NCBI GenBank assembly: GCA_035771165.1
Contig: JAWNZC010000013.1
Location: 1,694,501 to 1,758,500 of the forward strand
Reading direction: 5' to 3'
DNA: 64,000 bases
Source of the DNA: Paragorgia papillata
Taxonomy: Eukaryota; Cnidaria; Anthozoa; Scleralcyonacea; Coralliidae
Within the stretch, counting starts at the first letter, position 1; each line of letters begins with the position of its first letter. The position numbers were made by a program, and so were the translations under genes. The notes beneath the pieces were generated by a model, which saw only the letters and a list, made by a program, of their open reading frames with translations, was not told where the DNA came from and did not search any database. Below, one piece after another: positions 20,119 to 31,900 of this stretch.

Positions 20119-21654
20119 TTAATTACACACGGTGACAATTAATCTGCCCGCCACATCGGACCGCCAGGTTTTTAACCTTCGCTGATTTGTCAGTCCGGAA
20201 GTCATGCCGCATATGTCATACCGCAAAGTCATTCGTTCTTTTGCGCTCACCGTGAAATTAGTTGACTTGATTTGAGCTTTGAATATAAACGAGTTTTAGC
20301 TTCATTTTTAAAGCGATTCAATAGACCCTCGGAATTTTGCACCCGACCCTCGACCTTTTGCCCCCGACCCTGATATAGTCCTGCCGATTCCCAGAAGTTT
20401 TGTCACTTTCCCCGGAAAATGTGAACTGAACCGCGTCCGTTCGTGTTAAGACACATCCCCCTTTCCTATACTCTGCGACGGTCTAGTCTATCTTTAAGAT
20501 TTTAACATGAAATGTTTCTCGTAGTCCGATTTGGTTCGCTTCATGGGTTGAACTACTCAGCAATGTAGAGTATATTGTACAGGTTAGAACATTAATGAAT
20601 TATAAGAATGCATAAATTTTATATATAAAAGTAGAGTGCTGCGTAGGCAGTGTTTAAGATAGAGCAAAGTGAAAAGGTGGTAAACCGCCGAAGCAAAAGT
20701 ATATATAATATATATACTTTTGACAACGAAATACTGATGTTTCGAGGGGAGCCTTTAATCACTCTGACCGCTCGAAACGTCAGTATTTCGTTATCAAAAC
20801 TGTTCTGGGCAGTTTACCTGCACCATTTTATTGGGGTACTTCAGTTTTCGAAATTTTGCTTGACTGTTGCTTCATAAGTTTTTCCTAGCAAGTTTATACG
20901 CAGTTATAACGTGTTTCCCATATTTTCATCGAAAATATATACCTCAGATTAGACTACAACTACAGAATATATTTATTATGTGCTACAACATACAGTAATA
21001 TACAAAAATCAAGTTTAATGGGCGAAAATTTACTTGACAACCGAGTGTTCGACTTCGATACGTCGTTCAGTACAATTTCACATTCAGGTCGCACAGTTTA
21101 AGTGGTCTTTAGTACTGAATCACGGCGAGCCAACTCAGGTATATCCGGGCTAGATCGTGCTAGTGTCTATTTCTTGTTAATTTTCATCTTGTGTTTATAT
21201 AAGAGAGCCGGATCTCGCTTTGTGTGACCGCGGGATCTCGCTTATCCGAGCTGGCACTAAAAGCTCCGTACACGGCGACAACATTTGTTTTCATCAGCTT
21301 TTTTCAACATATTAACACAGAATTCACAAGTTCTGCTTGTTCATGTACAGTTCATCTCGAAAACAACGAGATTTCGTGTCCAGCCAGAAGTGATAAATTA
21401 TGCAATTAGCACAAGCAAGCCAGGTAGCCCCTCTATGTAAACACGAATGAAAATCATCTCGCCAAAGCGGGCTAGCTCGGGTACCCGGGTTGGCTCGTCT
21501 CCATGTAAACCCTCCTTAGTCGAAATTACCCAAATGGGAAGGTCACACAGAATATAGTTTGTTTCTCTTCTTTGCTATAGTTCGTGCCAACATAGTCTTG
21601 GCGCATTAAAACCTCGGAGACTTAAGTTAATTCGCTATATACAAGCTATTTCTC
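20119..21654. other. Intergenic region upstream of gene 2
   Basis: I see no gene here. A dispersed repeat at about 20640-20830 contains gaaatactgatgtttcgagg and its inverse; a related piece lies at 44395-44560. The last few hundred bases should hold the gene 2 promoter and 5' UTR, but I cannot place a start site. Confidence 0.5.
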
Positions 21655-21676
21655 ATGGAACGAAGGGAAATAAAAG
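21655..21676 (+). CDS. Gene 2 exon 1 (start codon, MERREIKG)
   Basis: ATG at 21655 opens seven codons and one extra base, followed by a strong donor g|gtaagttc. The single base joins the two bases opening exon 2 to make a Gly codon, which supports the start. The short exon would be missed without the phase match. Confidence 0.65.
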
Positions 21677-22880
21677 GTAAGTTCAACGATATGTATATAA
21701 CGATAATTTATCTAATCGATTTCCCGCAAAACACAATATAAAACAGGTGTAAATTCGAAAGTGAAATCGGATTATGAAAGTCGATTTTTGGAAAACCGGA
21801 AGTAAACCGGAATTCGGAAACTCGTGTGTGCACAGCTAGCCCAAGAAATAGTAGACAAAAAGGCTTACCTCGAAACGTTGACATTTTGAATGAATTTTTT
21901 TAAAGGTTTCTTCTTGATGGTCTATAAGATATATAGATATAATATATTAATAACATCACAATGTAATATATTTTATGTTTGTGTGACAAAAAGTTCTAAT
22001 TTGTAAGTGGAATTTTAGGGGAATCATTTGGTCAACGACCACCTCCACTTACTGAATTAATCAAAAGTATTTTGGAACGATATCCTGATGGTGGGCAGAT
22101 TTTAAAGGTATAACCACGCATTTAGGCCATGTCCACACTAATCAGTTTTCAAACGAAAACGGAGACCTCGTATCGAAAACGTATCAAAAGTTTTCCGTCC
22201 ACACTATCGTTTTCGAATCGTTTTTGCCATCCACATTAAAACACCGAAACGACCCTGAACAAAGGCTGTGGGTGACTGGAACCCAGATCACATGATCATC
22301 GTGACGTCAGCGTTTTCGAGAAGCGTTTTAGGGAAGCACGGGTGGCGTTTGCTGTTAGGGCGCTGCCTCTGACCGCTGTACTTAAGCCCAGTTGGACGGG
22401 GTTTGTACTTGGATGGGTGACCGTCTGGGAATAACCCCGTTCTCGAACTTGAATTTCATGTGAGTAGAGTTTAGTTGGTCTCTCCTGTGCTTCGAGGGTT
22501 TTTCGCAGGGCTCTGCGGTTTTCCTCCCTCCGTAAAATCAACACGTTAGGTCTTAGCTTACGTCGTGCACTTTAATCATGAGCCTCTGGCTCGGATGATT
22601 GGGCGACCACATCCTGTGTTTAACGACGTTAAATAAATCATTACTCCACGCAGTGCAGAAAAACGGCGTCTTCGAATGTCTCTAGCCTAGTTTCTAGGCC
22701 TTTCGTTTCGGCTATGAGCTTGGCCGCATAGTCGGTTTGGGTTCTTGGGACCGTTCGGATCACTTCCGAAACGTGTCAACCGAGGAAGGTCTAGAAACTA
22801 GGTTAGAATGTCTCCACTCTGGAGAGCGTTTTCGAAACCGGATTAAACCTTTCACGCATGGCTCTTCGAGACTTCTCCCC

Positions 22881-22918
<38 letters not shown>

Positions 22919-25900
22919 AGAGAAAGTTGTTCGACAACAACGATGCGCATGAAAGGGTTAATGTGGACGAAAGATCTAACCGTATAAAAAAGTCTGCGTT
23001 TTCGTTTGAAAACGGATTAGTGTGGACAGGGGCGGATCTAGGATTTTTCGTACGTTAGTCAAAATTTTATGACGTCATCGATGACGTCATACCTGATGAC
23101 GTCATGTGACGTCAGGGTGGCAGTCCGATTTTCGTGGGGAGTAGATGTTTTATTTTATCAAACTACGGATACGTCAATGCGATACTTTTCGCCATTAACA
23201 ATGTTCAGTAGAATAAGACTGTTTCGCCCCATATCAGGGCTCATCAGCATGCCTAGGAAACCCGCTATACCATATGGCAAGGCCGTGATTCCTCAAACAT
23301 AATATCAGTAATATCATTGTCACAGCAAGTCAACAATTCAGAGAACAACTTACAACTGGACATCAAATTTATACATAGTGACCATTGACCAAGCCACGTG
23401 ATATGATATGAATATCGGTAAATTCGGTATAAACAGACTAGGGCTAAAATTCCACAATCCAAATGACCAAAGGCACCAAATCTAATACTATAGCCTATAG
23501 GTACAGTCTTAGCCACAGGCTAATCAGCATAGACACCATGACAGACTGCGTTTGGAGCCTTATTATAAACTTAATATACTTTAATATACAGTCTGGAAAA
23601 CTCTCAAGATACGAGCGCAAAAAATATGCAAATTAGTAGCCACACGTGCAGCCGGATTATATTTAGATTTATTAGATCGCGAAAACCTTCGATAAACAAT
23701 ATAATAAATGCCCAATTTAGTTAAATAGGTTATGTTTACCTTATGGCCGTAGAAGACTTGTTCTTCTTGTCGTCTCGAACATACTTGGGGATGTACGATT
23801 CGGCAGCGAAATTTCTACTGAGCGTCAAGCTCGTGTTGTTGATGGCGCTCATGAGCTCCTCGAGTGAGACGTTTGGCAACGCGTCGATTCGTTGCTTTAG
23901 ACCAGCATAAATATCTCGGAGATATCCCTGATCTTCATTTTCAAACGCAGAAAGTACGGTTTCGTATGAAACACTTCCCGCAGACATAGCACTATAGCAG
24001 TATGCTCTGATAATCTGATTTACTCTGACAAGTCGGAAATTGAACCTTCGTAGTCAAGCTTCGATCAGAAAGGCCGTAGTAATATTATGCTGAAGCATAT
24101 ACCCCACGCTGCGATAAGTCATGACTAACCAAAAAAATACAGCCAATGACTATTCAGATATTTCTCGAATTAGCCAATCATATAGCTTGTTTACGAGCCC
24201 CTGACCGCTCAAAGCCAGTCAGAACTCCCCGGAAAGTGGTCAACATTGACTGTGGACCAATCAAATAGCTAGATTCGGCGACAAGTTAGTCACTGCTCAC
24301 GCGTAAGACCGCTGGTTTGACTAAGCTATATTGCTTTGGGAAAAGTCAGCGCTGAACGAAATTTGACACCTGGAATAATTAATTACTGGACCGCGATTTG
24401 AATATAATTAACCGAGTTAATTTATGACTATGCAATTTCTACGTTAGTCGCGTGACCGATTTGACTACCCCTAGATCCGCCCCTGAGTGTGGACATGGCA
24501 TTAATGAGTGCGTGAATACAATTTGGTGGAGATCATAATTGCAAATGCATATTTGGTTGTTGGGTTACGGTAATACAGCAACTTAATAAATTATGAAATA
24601 GCTGATATTGCTATAGGTATTCAAAATCCACATAAGCGCATTCAAATTATCCTATGAAATAACAAGGCCGCCGAAAAATGGTACGTCACGCACCTTGAGT
24701 CATCGAGACGCGCCTCGTTTGTTGTGACAGAAAGATATCACGCGTCAATTTCGAGGAAACGTTAAAAAAACCCTTCCTTGAGTGAAGCATAATGGCTTTT
24801 AGTATAAATACACCGGTGATTATAGAAAATCGCGCGCGCTGATTGGTTGAGCTACTTCGGATTAATTCTCGATAATCACCTACAGCGTTTATTCAAAATG
24901 GCCGCCAGCCAAGTTGTCAATGCGACAAACGAGAAAATTAACAATTTTAAAGAAAATATTGATCCTAAAAGTACGAAAATGTGTATTTATACTAAAACAA
25001 TTATTCGCCTCAGGCTCAGTGAATATCGGTGAATAATAACCTCGACTTCGTCTCGGTTATTATTCACCGATATTCACCTCGCCTTCGGCGAATAATTGTT
25101 AAATAACGTAGCGTAATGTCTTACAACGTAGCGTAATATCTTACAACGTAGCATAATGTCTTACAATGTAGAGTAATGTCTTACAATGTAGAGTAACGGC
25201 TTACAATGTAGCGTAACGGCTTGCAACTTGGGGTATACAATGTAGCGTAATGCCTTACAATGTAGAGTAACGTGTTACAACGTAGCGAAACATTTTATAG
25301 CGTAGCGGAACATCTTGCATCATAACGGAACGTTTTATAGCGTAGCGTAACGTGCATGTTACATAACACAGCGTAACGTCTTATGACATATCTTAACATT
25401 GTAGCCGCACATCTTATAACTGAAGCGTAATATCTTACAACGTATGTAGCGCAATGTCTTACAGTGTAGCGTAATATCTTACAACGTAGCATATAATGTC
25501 TTACAATGTAACGTAACGGCTGGCAACGTAGCGTAATGCAGTTTAAAGGGTATTGGCAATAAAAATTAATTTTGTCTCATTTGAAAGAACTCCCCAAATG
25601 GTATAAGAAGACCTTTTGTAATTTTTCTGTATCTTTCTTGTGTTTTCTAATTAACTAGGAAATTGGTGACGTCACAAGCAGGGTAAACCTGATGAAACAA
25701 CTCCGTGGGTGCCCAAATTTCCACGGAAGGCTTTTTAAATGGGTCAATTTAAAATGGAAATAGCGCAACAAAAAATCGAGTTCTAGCTCATAATGTCATA
25801 AGGTTGGCAAGATAAAAATTTCACTTTACCCTGCTTATGTCGTCACATGCATAATTTTGCATATCGAAAATAATTCCAAGATGGCGGACAGCACGCTGAG

Positions 25901-28900
25901 TTTGGTCGAAATATTTCCAAAACCAAAACAGATACGGAAAAATTGTAAAAGGTCTTCTTATACCATTTGACGAGTTCTTTCAAATGAGATTAACTTAATT
26001 TTTATTGCCAATACCCTAGTAAAATGCCAATATTACTGCTATATGCAGTTTGCTCAATTCTTTGCTGTTTAGGAATTGATCCAAAATGCTGATGATGCAG
26101 GAGCAACTGAAGTGAAATTCCAGTATGATAATCGCTCATACGGTAGTCAATCTCTTGTATCTCGTGAGCTGAGTAAGTTTCAGGGACCTGCTCTTTATGC
26201 TTACAACAATGCTAAGTTCAAGCCCGAAGATTGGGAAGGCATTCAGAATGTAATGAGGAGTGGCAAGAAGGACAATCCTCTGAAGGTTGGAAGATTCGGA
26301 ATTGGTTTCAATTCAGTGTATCATATTACAGGTAAGAATAATTATTGTCATCTTTTTAAATAAGTAAGAGTTAATTACCGAGAACCGAGGCATTAAGCCA
26401 CATATACTTAGGGGCTGTTCACACGAGACCGGGTTATCTCGGGGGGTAGGGATAACTCGGGGGCTAGGGTCAAAGTTGACCCTGTTTCACATGATAAAAC
26501 GCAACTACCGAGTTGTCCCTGACCCCCGAGATAACCCTAGCTTCATGTGAACGCTTCACCCCGAGTTATCCCGAGCAACAGCATAAATACGCATGCCTAA
26601 GTTGACCCTTCCCCCCCGAGATAACTCGGGTGAAAGCGTTCACATGGAGGTAGGGATAACTCGGTGGCTAGGGTTACCCTATCGCTCCGACCGAGTTATC
26701 CGACCCGAGCTACCCCCCGAGATAACTCGCCTCATGTGAACAGGCCCTAAATATAGGTTCGAGGGAATTAACTAATTTAGTTCAAATTTCATGCGGTTTT
26801 GTCTTTATCTGTACACTTCCCTGGGCTTTATACAGATAAAGACCGTGCATTTACAATGAGCAATTCAATTCAATTGAATTTATGTTTTTATGGGAGATAA
26901 AGACTCACGAATAACAAAGAAAACCGCGTGAAATTTGAACTAATATCGAGTAATAGCTGCAGCTATCAATGGAAATTAGAGTAACTAGTAAAAAGATTGA
27001 AAACTGTTGAGACAAAAAGAAGAGGAACTGAATAATATACGAAATAAGCTCAACATGACGAGTAGGACTGGGGCAAAAGCCAACTCTGACAGAATACAAT
27101 ATATATGCTCTCATTTGATATATAAAATAAAGCACAACAATTTTTTCCAGTGGACTTGATAGCTCTGCTGGAAGAGCACCCGAAGGTGGCAGCTCAAATC
27201 AACAAACCTTCACTTTTTTGGCACTGAAAGAAAATCATTAATTTTTGTCTTCATTGTCGTGTTATTTGTTTCAAAATTCCAGAAGGGCATGATCCCTCCC
27301 TCTGACAACAGCTCGTCTTGTTGCAAGAGTGAGAATGTAAGAGGGTATGAGGTTAAATAACGCCTGTATTCTAGAAGCTCACTCACACTCAATGAGTGGC
27401 CCCTCACACTCAATAAGTGCAACTCAACACTCAATGAGGCTCCACTCACCCACATTGAGTATGAGACTACACTCACTCTCCAACCATTCAATTGAATGGT
27501 ATACGAAAGTAGAAGAGCTAAGGAGTAAAGCCCCGCACAGACGACCAAGTTTTCCTTGGCAAGTTTTTCCTTGGCAAGTTTTATTTGTTCGTGTGTACGA
27601 CACAAATTGACAAGTTTTCCTCGACAAACAGCCTTGTTCAAAACCTGGTCATGCCAGCTTTTGAACAAGGAAAATTGTTCGTGTGTATAGTCGTCAAGGA
27701 AAACTTGACAAGATCATCTCCGAAGTTTATTACGCGACCATTGCCGTCAAGGAAAACTTGTCCAACCGTACACACGAGTAATTATAAATTGTCAAGGAAA
27801 ATGTTTGGGGAAAAAATTGTTCATCGTGCACACGAGCAAGGAAAGCTACCAAGGAACTTGTCAAGGAAAACTTGGTCGTCTGTGCGGGGCTTAAGGGAGT
27901 AAGGTCAAAGGGAGTAGAAGAGCAAAGGAGTAAGGATATACATGGCGTAGATGAGTAAGGGACTATGAGAGCAAGAGAGCAAGAGAGTATGCATTAAGGA
28001 AATAGGGGAGTACGGATAAACGGAGTAGAGCAGTATGGGAGTACGGATTACGAAAGTAGAAGAGCTAAGGAGTAAGGTTAATTGGGAGTAGAGGAGCAAG
28101 GGAGTAAGGATACATGGCGTAGAGGAGTAAGCGACTATGAGAGGAAGAGAGTAAAAGAGTATGGATTAAGGAAATAGGGGAGTATGGATAAAAGGAGTTG
28201 AGGAGCATGGGAGTACGGATTACGAAAGTAGAAGAGCTAATGAGTATGGGTAAAGGGAGTAGAGGAGCAAGGGAGTAAGGATACTCCCTAAGGATACGAG
28301 CAAGAGAGTACGAGAGTATGGATTACGGAAATAGGAGAGTATGGATAAAAGGAGTAGAGGAGTATGGGAGTACGGATTACGAAAGTAGAACAGCTAAGGA
28401 GTAAGGTTAATTGGGAGTAGCGGAGCAAGGGAGTAAGGATACAGGGTGTAGAGGAGTAAGGGACTATGAGAGCAAGAGAGTAAGAGAGTATGGATTAAGG
28501 CAATAGGGGAGTATAGGAGTACGGATTACGAAAGTAGAAGAGCTAAGGAGTAAGGGTAAAGGAAGTAGAGGAGTAAGGGAGTAAGGGTAAAGGAAGTAGA
28601 GGAGTAAGGGAGTAAGGGTAAAGGAAGTAGAGGAGTAAGGGAGTAAGGATACATGGCGTGGAGGGGTAAGGGATTATGGGAGCAAGAGAATAAGAGAGTA
28701 TAGATTAAGGAAATAGAAGAGTACGGATAATAAATGGAGTAGGAGAGTATGCGAGTACGGATTAAGGAAGTAGAAGACCAAAGGAGTAAGGATACAGGAA
28801 GTAGAGGAGTAAGGGACTATGCAAGAGAGTAAAGGAGTATGGATTAAGATAGTAAGTAGAGAAACAAGGAAGTATGTACATGTGAGTATAGGAATAAGAG

Positions 28901-31900
28901 AGCTAAAGAGTATAGGGATACGGGTTAAGGAAGTAGACGAGTAAGGGAGTAGAGGAGTAAGTGAGTATTGAACTAAGCCAGAAAGAAAGTAATGGAGTAC
29001 GGATTAAGGGGGTACGGGAGTAGGAGAGTAAGGAAGTATGGATTAAGGCAGTAGAGAAGTAAGGGAGTAAGAGAGAAAAAGGGTACGGATATAAATAAAT
29101 AGACGAGTAAGGGAGTAGAGGAGTACGGGAGTAAGAGTGTATACACTAGTATACAGATTTTCTGGAAAGGCATATTATTATAGATTAATGCGTTAATGTT
29201 AATATCCAGTACTTCACACGCTGGAAATAAAACATTCAATTCACTCCCGTTTCTCTGTAGACCTTCCTGGAATTGTAAGTGGTGACACAGTCGGTTTTCT
29301 AGACCCCCACGAAAGGTATTTTCAACCTCGGGAGCCCGGTCAGAAGTACAAGATCAGCGACGGTTTACTAAACATTAACTGCAAAGATCAGTTTGCGCCA
29401 TTCCATGGAATTTTTGGTTGCGACCTTGCCCAAGCCAAGAGCTACGACAGCACGCTGTTTCGATTCCCGTTGCGAACCGAGACGTCGGAGTTATCTGAGA
29501 AGAAATACACGAAAGAGATGATCAATGGTCTGTTTGAGTCATTGCGCAAAGAAGCGTCCGTGATACTGCTGTTCCTCAAGAGTGTCGAAAGCATCAGTGT
29601 ACACGAACGGAAAGAAGATGGAGAAATGAAATGTGTATTCAAAGTAGAAGTAGCGCCAGAAACGCGCGACGATGTTCGAAGAAAACGCCTAGAGCTGTTA
29701 CAGAATGCACTAAAGCCTGGTGTAATCGAGTCCAGATTCGTTATTGATATTCAAGTGATTTCTACATCACCAACGCACAGCTTTAAGTGGCTGATAGTGC
29801 ACCAGATTGGCTCAACCGAAAAACGCATCAGTGAGTTAGCTGCAAAACTCCACTTACTTCCCTGGGTCGGCTTAGCCGTGCCTCTCAACGATGAAGCCAT
29901 TAACGAAGGAGTTGGCAGAATATTCTGTTTCCTTCCCTTGCCCCCGGACGAAGAATGCAAAACAGGCCTTCCCGTTCATGTTCATGGCTATTTTGGACTA
30001 ACCGACAATAGACACGGCCTAGCATGGTCTGGTTCAGACCGTCAGAATAGCGAGACGGCAGAGTGGAACAAGCTATTACTGACGAAGATCGGTAGCACGG
30101 TATACTGTAAGATCTTAGAGAGTTTAGTTGAAAACGAGCCTCGCACTGGTGTTAACCAAGAACCGAGAAGTCGACTTGTCTACTCAACTTTGCCAAATTT
30201 GAATGATGTCCGAGGTCTCTGGAACTGTATTTTACAGCCACTGTTCGAGCAGCTAGAGCACCAGAAGTTGTTTTACGCCCAATTCATCGCCGGTAACTTG
30301 TGGAATGCATTAAAGGACGGCTACCTTGATCGTCTCCAACCTGGCGTAACGGCTGGTAGTTCTGGTGTAACGGTTGAAACCCGAAATGCTGTTGTTGCAT
30401 TTCTAAGGCAATTCGTGCAAGTTTTTACAGACTTGCCAAGTCATGTTTTGCATATTGTGGACCATGATGAATACTTTTCAACCTTTCATAACATCACTCC
30501 CGCTATAGTAAGGTCTATTGTAAAGAGATGTGGTATCGGCACCACAGGACGTCAAGAGAAAGTGCTGTTGCTCGGATACGTCTTAAGCGATGGGCAGGTT
30601 GGTCAACTGACAGATCTTCCCTTACTACCTTTGGCAAATGACGAGTTCGCCACGTTCCATGTCCATAGTCACGCGTCAAATTCTAAAAAGTCCGTGTTCG
30701 TGCCAAGTGGTGAATGTACAGCAGTATTGTTACCCAACATGAAAGACCGTTTTCTATACGGCAGTCTTCCTAAAGATACTGCCAAAAAGCTACATGACGT
30801 GGCGGCCCACGATGTTCAAAAGCAGAATCCAACGCAGCTAGTTCGTCTCACACCCGACATAGTTATCGACAACTTGTGCGCCAGTCTACCTTCCGAATGG
30901 TTAGATGGAAAAGAGAAAGTCAAGTGGACTCCGGGATGTTCCAACCATCCAGACGAATCATGGCTTGAAGCAGTTTGGCTCTGGATTCAGACCTCGTTTC
31001 AAACGTCACTCAGACCGCTACGAGGTATTCCACTGATACCACTGCCCACACACTCTCACAAATCTCTCGGAGTTTTGTCTAAAAATTCAAAGTTTATCTT
31101 CGCGTCAGATTCTTCTGGAGAAGATCTACCAGAAACGATCGTCGACTTCCTCACAGCCTGCGAATGCACTGTTCTCTCCGACGTGCCTTCTTATGTGCGT
31201 CATCACCGTTCCATCGCCATCTACATCGCCCCGGCGTCTCCTGCTGGGGTGTTAAAAGTGATAAGTCGTTGTATCCTGAGTGTTGTACAAGAGTACATCA
31301 AGCAAGTGCGTGATCCAAACGACAGGGCTCTGCTTCGTTCCTTTTTCTGTCGCCTACCTAGTATTTCCGACAGCGAAAAGAAGTTCTTACTTCAGTTGCC
31401 GTTGTTCCATACACTCAATGGCACGATTACTGCTGTGCAAGTAGACAGAGAAACGAGGGAAGCCGCGTCGCCGGATTTCATCCTTCCCAGCGGCTTTACA
31501 CTTTCCAGTGGCGACAAGCTTATCTCGACATCAGACGACAGTTCACGCAATCTTTTGAGTTTTATGAAGATCACGATCCTCAAACCTGCCGACGTTTTTA
31601 TCCAGTGCCTGTTTCCCGACATCCGAGAGAATTCTGTGTACACCGCCGAGGAAACAGATCTTATAATGATGTGGATCCTTGCCAGAATGGTTACTTTCAG
31701 CCAGCAAAACAAAGAATTTGTTGCCCAAATGAAATCTTTACCTTTCGTTCTCACTAAAACTGGGCAAAGAAGAACAGCAGCCACTCTTTTTGTCTCCAAC
31801 GATCCAGTTCTTCGTGACTTGTTTGTTGACGAACCAGAGCGATTCCCCACAGGAACGTTTGCCACCAACGACGCGATTTCAAGATTGAAACAGCTGGGGC

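Larger units (their letters stand above)
22125..24499. mobile_element. Large nested MITE-like element in gene 2 intron 2
   Basis: The left end ggccatgtccacactaatca (22125 on) has its inverse at 22996-23026, continued at 24494-24499 after an 8-bp-TSD insertion. Arms also share ttttcaaacgaaaacg. Inside it lie a 5S SINE, a small MITE, another TIR element and the hAT element of 23027-24485: four insertions nested in one element. Confidence 0.8.

Noticed and set aside
22334..22642. Functional 5S rRNA gene
   Set aside because: Only the internal part resembles 5S and it is followed by a SINE tail shared with other copies.
23069..23302. 77-codon plus-strand frame in the hAT element
   Set aside because: No recognisable motif and it starts in the palindromic gacgtcat repeat; likely chance.
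25096..25545. Possible CRISPR-like array of 20-bp repeats
   Set aside because: The repeats are contiguous without unique spacers and lie in a eukaryotic intron; it is a minisatellite.
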